From: an uncultured Angelakisella sp.
GTDB lineage: Bacteria; Bacillota; Clostridia; Oscillospirales; Ruminococcaceae
Length of the DNA stretch: 50,962 nucleotides
Direction: 5' to 3'
Assembly: GCA_910585535.1 (NCBI GenBank)
Contig: CAJUFK010000011.1
Span: 1 to 50,962, forward strand
Shown piece after piece: positions 17,060-26,900 of this stretch. The notes beneath the pieces were generated by a model. That model was not told the origin of the DNA. It searched no databases and saw nothing but the letters and a program-made list of their open reading frames with translations. The position numbers and the translations under genes were made by a program. How positions within the stretch are numbered: the stretch's first letter is position 1; the number at the start of each line of letters is the position of its first letter.

Positions 17060-18586
17060 ATGAAACTGACCCCGGAACAGCTTGCGCAGCTTATCGCGCA
17101 GATTTTCGCAAACCTCATCGCTGCGGGCAAGGACCCCGCCAGCATCACGACCGAGGACATTATGGCTGAGCTGGACGCCGTTGTCGAGCAGAACGGTGAG
17201 CCTGCCGCCGAGCCGGAGGGCGAACCCGCTGCCGAGCCGGAGGGCGAACCCGATGCGAAGGCCGACGGCGATGGCGCCCTTAGCGTGACCCCTGAGCTTA
17301 TCCAGCAGATTATCGACGCGCTGGGCGCCGGGAAGTCCACCGAGCCTGCTGTCGAGCCGAAAGCGGCTGCGGAGCCTGCCGCTGTTCAGCAGAAGTCTGG
17401 CGGTCCTGCCGCTCAGCCGAAGGCCGCGCCGCAGCGCAAGTATGCGGGCATCTTCCTGAGCACTCCCCCCGTTCGCGGCGGCGTCCAGCAGGGCAGCGAC
17501 TTCAAGACCCGCATCGCCTCCATGTCCGAGCGTGATCGCCGGAAGGCAACCTTCGGCGCGTTCGGTCGTGCGGTGAAGTGCATCCACGCTTCCCACGGCG
17601 ACCCTGAGCAGGCGGCGTTTACTGCCGAGCGTAAGTTCCGCGATGCGGAGATGGCCCGCGAGTTCAAAGCTCTGTCCGCCACCTCCCCCTCTGATGGCGG
17701 CTACCTTGTGCCGGAGATTTACGCCAGCGAGATTATCGAGCTGCTGTACCCCGCCACCGTCATCTATGAGCTGGGCGCCCGTCGGCTGGGCATGGCGAAC
17801 GGCAACCTGAACCTGCCCAAGATTAAGACCGGCTCCCGCGCGATGTACACCGGCGAGAACCGCTCCATCCCCAAGACCGCCCCCAAGTTCGGCAACCTGA
17901 AGCTGTCCGCCAAGAAGCTGACCGCGCTCATCCCGATGAGCAACGACCTGCTGCGCTCCACCAACTTTGACAACGATGTCATCGTCGGTCAGGATGTGAC
18001 GAAGCAGATGGCGCTGGGTATTGACTGGGGCGCGTTCCTCGGCACCGGCGGCGAGTTCCAGCCTCTGGGCCTCCTCCACAACAAGGGTGTGCTGAATATT
18101 GATGTGACCAGTCTGGACGCCGAGTACGCCAAGAATGGTGTGCTGACCGCGATGTTCCCGAACTATCTGGTCGCGTCTGTGCTGAAGAACAATGTCTTCG
18201 CTGACGGTCTGGGCTTCGTGTTCAACACCTCTGTCGAGCAGTTCTTCAAGTCCCTGCGTGACAATGTGGGCGGCTTCATCTTCGCTGAGGAGATGAATAA
18301 ACAGGGGACGCTGGTTGGCTACCCGTACCGCACCACAAACCTGCTGGAGACCACCGGCGGCAAGACCTGCATCGTCTTCGGTAACTGGAACGATCTGGTC
18401 ATCGGCGAGCAGGGCGCTCTGGAGATCGAGACCAGCCGCGAGGGTTCGTGGACCGACGACGCGGGCAACCTGATTTCCGCGTTCGAGAACGACCAGACGC
18501 TCATCCGCGCTATCAACCATGTGGACACCGGCCTGCGCCATGACGAGAGCTTCGCCGTGGCTACGAAGGTCGCCGTCCCCGTCTAA
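17060..18586 (+). CDS. Major capsid protein (HK97 fold) with N-terminal scaffold domain
   Basis: 508 residues, ATG 17060 behind GGAGG. Residues 1-125 are Ala/Glu/Pro-rich with imperfect direct repeats (EPEGEPAAEPEGEP), consistent with a cleavable delta/scaffold domain. The coat domain begins after about residue 150 and holds SPSDGGYLVPEIYASEI, KKLTALIPMSNDLL and GTLVGYPYRTTN, typical of HK97-type coat proteins. It follows the protease directly, as expected. Confidence 0.92.
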   Translation: MKLTPEQLAQLIAQIFANLIAAGKDPASITTEDIMAELDAVVEQNGEPAAEPEGEPAAEPEGEPDAKADGDGALSVTPELIQQIIDALGAGKSTEPAVEPKAAAEPAAVQQKSGGPAAQPKAAPQRKYAGIFLSTPPVRGGVQQGSDFKTRIASMSERDRRKATFGAFGRAVKCIHASHGDPEQAAFTAERKFRDAEMAREFKALSATSPSDGGYLVPEIYASEIIELLYPATVIYELGARRLGMANGNLNLPKIKTGSRAMYTGENRSIPKTAPKFGNLKLSAKKLTALIPMSNDLLRSTNFDNDVIVGQDVTKQMALGIDWGAFLGTGGEFQPLGLLHNKGVLNIDVTSLDAEYAKNGVLTAMFPNYLVASVLKNNVFADGLGFVFNTSVEQFFKSLRDNVGGFIFAEEMNKQGTLVGYPYRTTNLLETTGGKTCIVFGNWNDLVIGEQGALEIETSREGSWTDDAGNLISAFENDQTLIRAINHVDTGLRHDESFAVATKVAVPV

Positions 18587-18605
18587 TAAGGGAGGGTAAA
18601 GCAAT

Positions 18606-18992
18606 ATGAAACGCGAGCTTTTTCAAAATATTCTGGCGCTGCCCTACAGCTCCGGCGACGCCATCGACCGCGAGGGTTATCTCTCCGCTGTCGTCGGCGC
18701 TACCGTGGGTTCCACCGGCAAGCTGACCGTGACCATTGAGCACAGCGACGACGGGGAGAACTTCGTCCCCGTTACCGACCCTCTGGTCTTCCCTGAGCAG
18801 AAGACCGAGGACGGCAAGTTCGTCTTTGAGCAGCCCGTGGGCGCCGAGGACGCGGAAGGCCCGGTGGAGGCCGAAGGTGTTGTCAACATTGATGTTGACC
18901 TTGTGGGGCTGATGAGCTTCATCAAGTTCACCGTGGAAGGCGCCACTTCGCTTGTCGTCGTTTTGGGCGACAGCACCGTTCAGCCGGTGTAA
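18606..18992 (+). CDS. Probable capsid-associated protein
   Basis: 128 residues, ATG 18606. Beta-rich with TVGSTGKLTVTIEHSDDGENF and an acidic middle (EDAEGPVEAEG). Its place just after the major capsid gene suggests a decoration or stabilising protein. Family not recognised. Confidence 0.6.
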   Translation: MKRELFQNILALPYSSGDAIDREGYLSAVVGATVGSTGKLTVTIEHSDDGENFVPVTDPLVFPEQKTEDGKFVFEQPVGAEDAEGPVEAEGVVNIDVDLVGLMSFIKFTVEGATSLVVVLGDSTVQPV

Positions 18993-19003
18993 GGAGGGCC
19001 ATC

Positions 19004-19135
19004 ATGCCGAGATTTTATAAGCCCATTAAGCCGTCTGCCAATAAAGCGGCGGCTCCTGTTGCGGAGACCAAAGCCCCGCAGGAAAAGGCGGAAAAACCGC
19101 CGAGAAAACCGAAGACTGAGACCGGCGAGCAGTAG
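19004..19135 (+). CDS. Small Lys/Pro-rich protein
   Basis: 43 residues from ATG 19004 behind AAGGAGGG. The sequence is dominated by Ala, Pro, Lys and Glu (KPIKPSANKAAAPVAETKAP) and is probably disordered. Such small proteins often follow the capsid gene in Firmicute phages. Function unknown. Confidence 0.55.
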   Translation: MPRFYKPIKPSANKAAAPVAETKAPQEKAEKPPRKPKTETGEQ

Positions 19136-19164
19136 TTCGCCGGTCTCCCAGATAGGAGGTCAGT

Positions 19165-19887
19165 ATGCTTGCAGCAAACGCATTGACGACGCTCGAACGC
19201 ATGAAGCTGATGCTGGGCTTGACGAACAAGGATGCCACTATTGATAAGCTGAAGCTGATGCTGGGGTTGTCTGCGGACAGCGAGATACCGCCAGAGCAAC
19301 TGGAGCAAATGCTCGGTCTGGCAGGGGCTGAGGATGCGCAGACTGACCTCATCGTAGAGCTGCTGATTAACAAGGCGTCGGCGTGGATTGAGCGCATGAC
19401 CGGGCGGCACCTCGGAAAGCAGACTTATCACCAGTGGTACGATGCCGACGGCTCGCAGGAACTGGTGTTGATTGAATATCCCATCATCAGCATCGAGAGC
19501 ATCAAAGAAGATGGTAAGCTGGTAGACCCGCGCCGGTATGATTTCGGGCAGACCGGTCATATCGGCGTGGTGTACCGTGACGAAGGCTGGCTGAGAGCAG
19601 GCTGGAGACGCGGGCTGGCGTATGACATCGTAGCCCTGAAACGGGTTATCGAAGTGGAGTACACCGCAGGCTATGTCCTGCCGAAAGATGCCGCAGAAGA
19701 TGATCCGCAGACCCTCCCCGCAGACCTCGAAGGTCTGGTGTGGGATATGGTGGCGCAGGCATACGCCAGCTTGCAGAACGGCTCGCAGGGGCTGAGCGCG
19801 TTTTCCATCTCCGATGTTGATTGGAAGTTCGACAAGTCCACAAACCCGGAGTGGGTGCGGCTCGTCAACCTGTATCGGAGGTACTGA
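19165..19887 (+). CDS. Head-tail connector (gp6-like)
   Basis: 240 residues, ATG 19165 behind TAGGAGG. A central region (IVELLINKASAWIERMTGR ... VLIEYPIISIESIKEDGK) matches the gp6/gp15-type connector family. The first 55 residues contain two near copies of KLMLGL separated by 16 residues, a duplicated N-terminal extension. It should dock on the portal. Confidence 0.78.
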   Translation: MLAANALTTLERMKLMLGLTNKDATIDKLKLMLGLSADSEIPPEQLEQMLGLAGAEDAQTDLIVELLINKASAWIERMTGRHLGKQTYHQWYDADGSQELVLIEYPIISIESIKEDGKLVDPRRYDFGQTGHIGVVYRDEGWLRAGWRRGLAYDIVALKRVIEVEYTAGYVLPKDAAEDDPQTLPADLEGLVWDMVAQAYASLQNGSQGLSAFSISDVDWKFDKSTNPEWVRLVNLYRRY

Positions 19888-19889
19888 GT

Positions 19890-20327
19890 ATGGACGGACT
19901 TGATACCCTGCTGGCTGATTTTAACCGGCTGAAAGAAAATTGCCGAAAGCTGGAGGGGCAGAAAATCGTGGTGGGTATCGTCGGCAAGGCTGGTTCCGAT
20001 GTGCTGAAGATAGCCCACGCGCATGAGTACGGTGTACCCGGCAAGCTGCCGGAGCGTTCCTTTATCCGCAAGAGCTTTGATGAGGACAAAGCCAAGCTGG
20101 GCGCGATTGTTGACGAACAGGTCAGCCAAGTTCTGGCAGGGAAAAAACCTGCGGAAGCAGCGGCAAACGCCATCGGCGCGCAGGCCGCGCAGATGGTACA
20201 GAGCTTCATTGACGAGAACCGTGTACAGCCCCCGTCCGACTTTACGAAAAAGCGGATTCATACCACGCTGTATGAAACCGGTACGCATATCCGCGACCGT
20301 ATAAGCTGGGAGGTGGAGAAAAAGTAA
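19890..20327 (+). CDS. HK97 gp10-like / minor head-tail joining protein
   Basis: 145 residues starting at ATG 19890. VVGIVGKAG near 32 then HAHEYGVPGKLPERSFIRKSF is the classic region of the phage virion morphogenesis family. The stop overlaps the next ATG. Confidence 0.75.
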   Translation: MDGLDTLLADFNRLKENCRKLEGQKIVVGIVGKAGSDVLKIAHAHEYGVPGKLPERSFIRKSFDEDKAKLGAIVDEQVSQVLAGKKPAEAAANAIGAQAAQMVQSFIDENRVQPPSDFTKKRIHTTLYETGTHIRDRISWEVEKK

Positions 20328-20677
20328 TGTTCTATAATACCCCGCGACTGCCTCGGACATTACTCCATCCGCTGGTGGCTTATGCGCAGGTTTATGAGCC
20401 GGGTCCCGGTGGGCAGTCTCGACCGGTCACAAAGGCCGTGTCAGTTTTTAAGGGAGCGGTGCTGCCGCTGTCCAATGAGGACTGGAAACTGCTGCCGGAA
20501 GGCTCCTATACCCAGAACTCGCAGAAGCTCTACACGGACGACCCGGTGTCATTGACGCCGGGTCAGATCGTCCGTGATACCTTCGATGGGCAGAGGTACA
20601 CCGTGAAGACTATGCTGGCGCACAACAGCATCCACCCCATGCTGCGCTATATCGTGGAAGGGGTGGTTGGCAAGTGA
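20327..20677 (+). CDS. Probable head-closure / stopper protein
   Basis: 116 residues, ATG 20327. It is beta-rich and sits between the gp10-like protein and the tail terminator. LTPGQIVRDTFDGQRYTVK resembles head-closure proteins that seal the capsid after packaging. Position is the main evidence. Confidence 0.6.
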   Translation: MFYNTPRLPRTLLHPLVAYAQVYEPGPGGQSRPVTKAVSVFKGAVLPLSNEDWKLLPEGSYTQNSQKLYTDDPVSLTPGQIVRDTFDGQRYTVKTMLAHNSIHPMLRYIVEGVVGK

Positions 20678-21201
20678 CTATTGCACAGGCCCGTAACGCG
20701 ATTTGGGAGAGACTGAAGGAGCATATCGGCTGTCCGGTTGTACTGGCAGATGAAAACCAGCCTATGCCGGAACCGCCGTACTGCTACTATAGCGTTCTGG
20801 CTCCCAGAATCACAAACCATGCGTTCGGATTGACCGAGCTTGTGGAAACGCCGGAGGGCTTTGTCCGGCGACGCTCTGAGCCGGTATCGGCAACGATGTC
20901 CTTCACATTTTGCAGCGTGAGCCGGGATGCACCCGGCGGCTACATACATGGCGAGGATGAGGCTTTAGAACTGGCGGAGAAAGCCCACGGCTTTTTCCTG
21001 CTGAACGGTCACAACATCGTGACCGAATACGGCGATATTGTCATCCAGAACATCGGCGGCGTAACGAACCGCTCCGGCTTTCTCGTGACGGACACAGTAC
21101 GCCGCTATGGTTTCGATATTCGGTTCGGCTATATTCGAGCCGATGAGATGCCGACAGAAACAATTCAGAATCCGGGGAATCCCCAAGGGTTCTACAAGTA
21201 A
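20674..21201 (+). CDS. Tail terminator / neck protein
   Basis: 175 residues from GTG 20674, overlapping the previous stop. Start (ARNAIWERLKEHIG) and the central PPYCYYSVL fit the neck-terminator family found before sheath genes of contractile phages (LIC_12616-type). It would cap the tail tube and join it to the head. Confidence 0.65.
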   Translation: MTIAQARNAIWERLKEHIGCPVVLADENQPMPEPPYCYYSVLAPRITNHAFGLTELVETPEGFVRRRSEPVSATMSFTFCSVSRDAPGGYIHGEDEALELAEKAHGFFLLNGHNIVTEYGDIVIQNIGGVTNRSGFLVTDTVRRYGFDIRFGYIRADEMPTETIQNPGNPQGFYK

Positions 21202-21216
21202 GGAGGAAAAAAGTCT

Positions 21217-22707
21217 ATGGCAAGAGATGTAATCGTTGTTGTTCAGCGGGACGCTCTGCCGACCGAGAAAGAGAGCTTGGACATCCTGTTCATCTCGACG
21301 ACTGGCGCTCAGCCGGTTAAGGTGTACCGGGATGTGGCGAGCGTCGAGGCGGTGTACGGTGAAGACGGTCCTACCCCGAACGCGAAGATCGTCAGAAAGG
21401 TCACGACCCTGCTGAATCAGGGCAAGACCACGCTGGCGGAAACGCTGGTGAACAAGTTCAAAATCGTCGGCTTCGAGCCACCCAGCGCCAAGCCTGCGCT
21501 CCCTGCAACCTTCTCCATCGGCTTCCCTGCCGACGCTCTGGACCAGCCTATCGAGGCTGACAAAGAGCTGTGGGTGAAGTTCGGCGGGGATGATAACGCC
21601 ATCGTCAAGCTGACCACTGCGGATGAAATCACGACCGGCGCGGAGCTTGCCGCGCTGTTCGCTGATACGAGCTTCAGCAAAGGCGGCAAGACCTATGCCG
21701 CAGCGGTTGACGGCGTGGCGGTCAAGTACACCGCAACCGAGGACGGCGCCGCTGATTCCATCCCTGAGCTGTTCAGCATCTATACAGATGAGAAGCGGCT
21801 GGAGGAGCTGGCTATCGCTGCGGAGGTCGATTTCGTCAATGGGTCGAACGCGCTGAGCGCACCTGACGCCCTCATTGAGACCATCAAACAGTTCCAGCAG
21901 GACGAGGACAACGATTGGTACTACTTTATGACCGACCGTGATGAGCCGGAGTTTGTAAGGGCGCTGTCGAAGTTTGCGGAGGCCAGCGAGCCTTCTGAGG
22001 CTGAGCTGGGCGTTGGCGTCGAAGACCATCGGAAGTTCTACATGGGCCAGACCACCGACAAGAACTTTGCGGACAACACGGCCCGCGCCGCTGTCATCTA
22101 CACCAGCGAGGAGCTTATCAGTGAGGAGCCGGATGCTTCCTATACCGGCAATGTCGGGCCGTTCTACCCGAAGAATGTGACATGGAAGTTCAAGCGTCCG
22201 CAGGACGGCTGTGCTCCGGCCAGCGCGGGGACGAAGCTCATCTCCCTGCCCAAGCTGACCGAGGGCGAGCGCGATCAGCTCATCGAGAACCATGTGAACT
22301 TCTTGACTGAGGAGTACAAGAGGCAGTATGTCAAAGAGGGCGTCTGCCTCAACGGTGAGTTCATTGATGTGGTGCTGGGCGGCGACTGGATTGCCAAGCG
22401 GATGCGCGATCTGCTTTATGACATCCTGCTGGAGAACGCCAACATCGACTACAGCGACGCGGGCTTCGGCCTGATTGCTACGGCGGTATTTCAGGCGTTG
22501 TCCGAGGCCGCAGACGGGAGCCATAACATCATCGCCCGCGACCAAGAGAGTAACGCCGGTATCTTCACCGTGAACATTCCCACATACGCGGACAGCACTG
22601 AGGAGCAGCGCCGGAACCGCGTCATGCCGGACATCACATGGGAAGCCCTGCTGTGCGGCGCCGTCCATCAGGTCAAAACCAAAGGCGTCCTTCGCGCGAC
22701 GCTGTAA
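21217..22707 (+). CDS. Tail sheath protein (DUF3383-type)
   Basis: 496 residues, ATG 21217 behind AAGGAGG. Begins MARDVIVVVQRDALPTEKE and keeps the layout of DUF3383 sheath proteins, with a domain inserted in the first half and the conserved KNVTWKFKRPQDGCAP and C-terminal SNAGIFTVNIPTY regions. It forms the contractile tail cylinder. Confidence 0.85.
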   Translation: MARDVIVVVQRDALPTEKESLDILFISTTGAQPVKVYRDVASVEAVYGEDGPTPNAKIVRKVTTLLNQGKTTLAETLVNKFKIVGFEPPSAKPALPATFSIGFPADALDQPIEADKELWVKFGGDDNAIVKLTTADEITTGAELAALFADTSFSKGGKTYAAAVDGVAVKYTATEDGAADSIPELFSIYTDEKRLEELAIAAEVDFVNGSNALSAPDALIETIKQFQQDEDNDWYYFMTDRDEPEFVRALSKFAEASEPSEAELGVGVEDHRKFYMGQTTDKNFADNTARAAVIYTSEELISEEPDASYTGNVGPFYPKNVTWKFKRPQDGCAPASAGTKLISLPKLTEGERDQLIENHVNFLTEEYKRQYVKEGVCLNGEFIDVVLGGDWIAKRMRDLLYDILLENANIDYSDAGFGLIATAVFQALSEAADGSHNIIARDQESNAGIFTVNIPTYADSTEEQRRNRVMPDITWEALLCGAVHQVKTKGVLRATL

Positions 22708-22721
22708 GAGGGAGGAGAACT

Positions 22722-23123
22722 ATGGGAACTCTTTTGAGAAACTATGACCCCGAAAAGGTCAATGTGTTTTTTAACAACCGCCAGCTCCGAATGTTCGGTG
22801 ACGACATCTTTAAGCTGGCCCGGAACGGCGATAATGTATCGCTGAAGGTTGGCGTTCAGGGAGACGGCACCTATGTCGAGAACGCGGATAAGTCCGGTAC
22901 GCTCACGGTCACACTCCAGCAGACCTCCCCGGACATCCAGTACCTCGAAGACTGCGCGGAGAAGAAGACCGAGGGAAGCCTCGCGGTCATGGATGTCAAC
23001 GACGACGGCAGAAACATCTTTGCGATGAACTGCCGCGTTCAGAAACTGCCTGAGCGCGGACGGGGCAAGGACGCAGCAGATGTGGCTTTCGTGTTCCTCA
23101 TCCCACGGCTTGAACTCAACTGA
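22722..23123 (+). CDS. Tail tube protein
   Basis: 133 residues, ATG 22722 behind GGGAGGAG. It follows the sheath and has the beta-rich plan of DUF3277/XkdM-type tube proteins (NYDPEKVNVFFNNRQLRMFG, then ADVAFVFLIPRLELN at the end). It forms the inner tube of the tail. Confidence 0.8.
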   Translation: MGTLLRNYDPEKVNVFFNNRQLRMFGDDIFKLARNGDNVSLKVGVQGDGTYVENADKSGTLTVTLQQTSPDIQYLEDCAEKKTEGSLAVMDVNDDGRNIFAMNCRVQKLPERGRGKDAADVAFVFLIPRLELN

Positions 23124-23127
23124 TGCC

Positions 23128-23359
23128 GGAACATTGGGGCGGAACATTTACACCTCCGCTCCATATTCAGGCGCGAAAGTCGAAAATCAGACACGAAAGT
23201 TCATCGAATGTTCCGGGTAATGTTCCGGCAATGTTCCGCCAATGTTCCGCAGAATGTTCCGGCCTGTCAGTAGCAGGGCTTTAACCGTTGGTAGTAGATT
23301 CAGTACCCAACAGTAGTAGCTCTGCTACTGGCAGTTTAGGTACGGAACAATGGAACATT
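23128..23359. repeat. Iteron-like AATGTTCC array
   Basis: Copies of AATGTTCC start at 23207, 23219, 23230, 23241 and 23253, each about one helical turn apart and usually followed by G. Inverse copies (GGAACATT) lie at 23128, 23141 and 23352, plus a variant at 23344. Regular helical phasing suggests cooperative protein binding on one face of the DNA. Confidence 0.75.
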
Positions 23360-23383
23360 CAATCTTATAGAAGGTACAAAATA

Positions 23384-23428
23384 GAGGAATTAGAGAACGC
23401 AACCCGCATTATGCGTCTCTAATTCCTC
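23384..23428. repeat. Large hairpin
   Basis: GAGGAATTAGAG (23384-) pairs with CTCTAATTCCTC (ending 23428), and inside it ACGCA pairs with TGCGT, giving about 17 base pairs with one bulged A and a 10-nt loop. No T-run follows, so it is not a standard terminator. Confidence 0.75.
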
Positions 23429-23501
23429 AGATATGGGCGTATTATACGCGCGCGTGAACGCGGAGGCCCAAAACGATAAATTTTGAAGGAGTGTATAGGC
23501 T

Positions 23502-23810
23502 ATGGCAAGAACGAAAACTGTATTGGTGAACGATGTGGAGTACGAGCTTCAGAGCGTCAACTTTTCGTGGTACTCCAACCTGACCGACCTTTACATCAAC
23601 CCCGCGCATGGGCGGAAGAACACGGCGAAGTACACCGATGCGCTTATCAAAGGCTGCGTGGTGAAGCCTGCCGAGGTTGCAAAGGCCGGGTTGAAGTTCT
23701 TCGACGATCAGGACGATCTCGCTACGCCGGGTGAGCTGGTACGCGAGATCGAGAACTTTCTTGCGGAGAGAGGCGGACCCGGCAGCGGCAAGGACAAGAG
23801 CGCGACTTAA
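23502..23810 (+). CDS. Tail assembly chaperone, first frame (XkdN/G-like)
   Basis: 102 residues, ATG 23502 behind GAAGGAG. It lies between tube and tape measure, the fixed place of tail assembly chaperones that hold the tape measure during tail growth. The C-terminus (ERGGPGSGKDKSAT) lies over the open second frame, so ribosomes probably shift before the stop to make a longer product. Confidence 0.75.
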   Translation: MARTKTVLVNDVEYELQSVNFSWYSNLTDLYINPAHGRKNTAKYTDALIKGCVVKPAEVAKAGLKFFDDQDDLATPGELVREIENFLAERGGPGSGKDKSAT

Positions 23811-23952
23811 CGAGCGTTTTTGGCGGATGGTATTTTGCATGGGCGGCATCAGCTACAGCGAGCTGAAAGCGATGGACATTTACGAGTTCATGGAAGCTGA
23901 GCAGGCCCGCATACTCTGGCAGACCGACTGGAACAAGAAGGAATCGAGTTGA
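23731..23952 (+). CDS. Tail assembly chaperone, second frame (probable frameshift extension)
   Basis: Open in the +1 (equivalently -2) frame relative to the upstream gene, ending 22 bp before the tape measure. The part beyond the first stop reads RFWRMVFCMGGISYSEL and onward and has no ribosome site of its own. This G/GT arrangement is the rule in tailed phages. The slip site should lie between about 23730 and 23810, perhaps in the GGCGGACCCGGC stretch. I cannot fix the exact position. Confidence 0.6.
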   Translation: MSWYARSRTFLRREADPAAARTRARLNERFWRMVFCMGGISYSELKAMDIYEFMEAEQARILWQTDWNKKESS

Positions 23953-23974
23953 CACCGGAAGGGAGGGGAGACTT

Positions 23975-26900
23975 GTGGATGAGGCCCGCAGCCTACAGTA
24001 CAGTATTGAGGTAAAGACGAATATTGAGAAGGCCGAGCAGGATATACAGAGCCTAATCAGCCAATGCGGTAAGCTGCGGGCGGAAGCCTCCGGCGGTATT
24101 GACATCAACGCTGATGTGGACATCGGCGAAGCTGCCGAGAATATCCGAGAGCTGACCGAGGACATCGGCGATTTTCGGGCTGACGCGGGAGCCGGTGTTG
24201 TTATCAACGCCGACACCGAGAGAGCCGAAGAAAATGTGCGCGAGCTGACCGAGGGAATCGGAAGCATCGAGACCGGTACGGTTGAAGTTGATGTTGATAC
24301 AGAAGAAGCTCAGGACAATGTGAAAAGACTGGCGGAGCGTGTTACGAATCTCGGACACGACCCGCCAGACATCAAAATTGACGCTGATACCTCGGAGGCT
24401 GAGCGTAATATCCGGGACCTGACCGATGACATCGGCGATCTGTCGGATGATGCCAGTAGTATCGGTTCGGCTTTCCGCAAGTCCTTCCTTGCTGGTGTTG
24501 ACAGCGGTAATTCCTTCGCCTCGTCCCTCCGGTCGGGTGTGGGCGGGGCGATTACATACGCAGGCGAAAAAGTAACCGAGTTCAAAGACAATGTTGTTAC
24601 GCGCATGAAGGGCGCGGCGGACAATGTTGTCAGCAGTGCAAAGAGCATCGGGCAGGGCTTCGCTCACCCGATAGAGACCATCAAGACCGGGCTGGGCGGA
24701 GCGATAGACAGCGCGAAGAATAAGTTCGTCAGCTTTGTCCGTGGCGCCGACGACGCAGCAGACGCTGCGGATGATGTCGGCGATGCTGCCGCCGGAGCCA
24801 AGCCGGATGTGGAAGGTCTGGGTGAGGCGGCAGAAAAGTCCGGCAGCAAATTCGAGAAGCTGGGCGACATCCTGAAAGGCATCGGCAAGGCCGCAGTAGT
24901 CGGCGTAACCGCTGCGACGGTTGCGGTTGGCGGCTTTGCCGCTGCTTCTGTTAATACAGGGATGGCCTTTGATTCGTCCATGTCGCAGGTAGCAGCCACG
25001 ATGGGCTACACCGTTGACGAGCTGAACGATTCGACCTCTGAGGCAAGCCAGAATTTCTCGCAGCTTCGAGAGTTTGCGATGGAGATGGGCGCGAATACCG
25101 CCTTCTCGGCGTCGCAATCGGCGGACGCCCTAAATTACATGGCGTTGGCGGGTTACGATGCTGAGACCTCCATGGCCATGCTGCCGAATGTGCTGAACCT
25201 TGCGGCGGCTGGCGGCATTGAGCTTGCATCGGCTTCCGACATGGTGACAGACGCACAGTCCGCGCTGGGCCTCACGCTGAAAGAGACCAACGAGCTGGTT
25301 GACATGATGGCAAAGACATCCAGCAAGTCGAATACCAGCGTTGCTCAGCTCGGCGAGGCCATCCTGACCGTCGGCGGTACAGCAAAAACGCTGTCTGGCG
25401 GTACGACAGAGCTGAACATGGCTTTGGGCGTTCTCGCCGATAACGGTATCAAGGGCGCGGAGGGCGGCACCGCTCTCCGTAACATGATACTGTCCTTGTC
25501 TGCTCCTACGGACAAGGCTGCGGCTCAGTTGAAGGCGATGGGCGTTGAGGCGTTTGACGCCGAGGGCAACCTGCGGCCTCTGAATGAAACTTTCGGAGAT
25601 CTGAACGGCGCCTTGTCCACGATGACGCAGGAGGAGCAAACACAGGCGCTCAACGCGATTTTCAACAAGGTTGACCTGAAATCCGTAAACGCCATGCTCG
25701 GCACCAGCGCAGAACGCTTCGATGAGTTGAGCGACAGTATCGCAAACTCCAAGGGCGCAGCGCAGGGTATGGCAGATACCCAGCTTGATAATCTGGCCGG
25801 TGATATAACACTTTTCAAGAGCGCCTTGGAGGGTGCTCAAATCGTCATTTCTGATGAGCTGACCCCATCCCTGCGGGAGTTCACACAGTTCGGCACAGAG
25901 GCCGTCACGAAGCTCTCTGACGCCTTCCAAGAGGGAGGGCTGACCGGGGCGATGGGCGCCCTCGGAGGCATCCTGAGCGACGGCCTCGGCATGATTATCG
26001 AGAAGCTGCCGATGGCGATTGACGCCGGGATGCAGCTACTCGGCGCTTTGGGGCAGGGCCTGCTGGACAATATGCCGCTCATCATCGACGCGGCAATCCA
26101 GATCGTGACCACGCTCGGCAAGGGAATCCTGAGCAGCCTGCCGGTACTGGCAGGGGCGGCTATGCAGGTCGTTGCATCGCTGGCCTCTGGCATCGCAGGG
26201 ATGCTGCCGGAGCTGATACCGTCTGTTGTCGAGACGGTGATGCTTATAGCGAGTACGCTGATTGAGAATCTACCCCTCATCATCGACGCAGGGATGCAGC
26301 TCATAAGCGGTTTGGCTGACGGCATCATTGGGGCGATACCGATACTCATTGAGCAGCTACCGGAGCTGATTAACCAGATACTCGGCTTCCTGACGGAGAG
26401 CCTGCCGGTGATTCTGGAACAGGGCGCAGCTATCCTGACCTCGATTGCAGACGGGCTGATTGGCGCGATACCTCTGCTGGTTGATATGCTGCCGGAGGTC
26501 ATTTCGTCCATTATTGGATTTGTCACAGAAAACCTGCCCACGATTTTGACACAGGGCGTTCAGATTCTCACGACTTTGGCGACCGGCATCATAAGTGCGC
26601 TGCCTGAGCTGATAAGCCAGATACCGGCTATCATTTCTGGCATCGTCGGAACGCTGAGCGAGAATTTCCCGTCCATCGTTTCGACTGGCGTGACGCTTCT
26701 GCTGGAGCTTGGGTCTGGAATCATATCCGCGATACCGGAGCTTTTGGCTCAGCTCCCCGCGATTGGCGCGGCTATCCTCGGTGCGTTCGGTGAAATCCCC
26801 GGCATGGTGATAGATGTCGGCAAAAACATCGTGGAGGGTCTGTGGGGCGGCATTTCGTCGATGGCGAGCTGGGTGGCCGATAAGGTCAAGAGCTTTGCAG

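Larger units (their letters stand above)
23124..23501. other. Non-coding 378-bp insert in the tail operon
   Basis: No gene in either strand. It contains, in order, GGAACATT twice, five AATGTTCC copies at 11-12 bp spacing, a GTAGTAG-rich stretch with a small hairpin, two more GGAACA(A)T copies, an AT-rich segment, a near-perfect 45-nt hairpin, and GCGTATTATACGC just ahead of the next gene. Neighbouring tail genes are otherwise packed with gaps under 30 bp, so this is a distinct functional element or an insertion. Confidence 0.7.

Noticed and set aside
16697..18604. 635-codon open frame antisense to protease and capsid genes
   Set aside because: It mirrors the codon pattern of the high-GC capsid gene, has no ribosome site, and its protein is low-complexity. 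The plus-strand genes are clear.
20965..22668. 567-codon minus-strand frame opposite the sheath gene
   Set aside because: Shadow of the sheath coding frame, with no motif and no initiation signal.
23207..23260. CRISPR-like reading of the AATGTTCC repeats
   Set aside because: Repeats are 8-9 bp with 2-4 bp spacers, far too short for a CRISPR array, and no cas gene is near.
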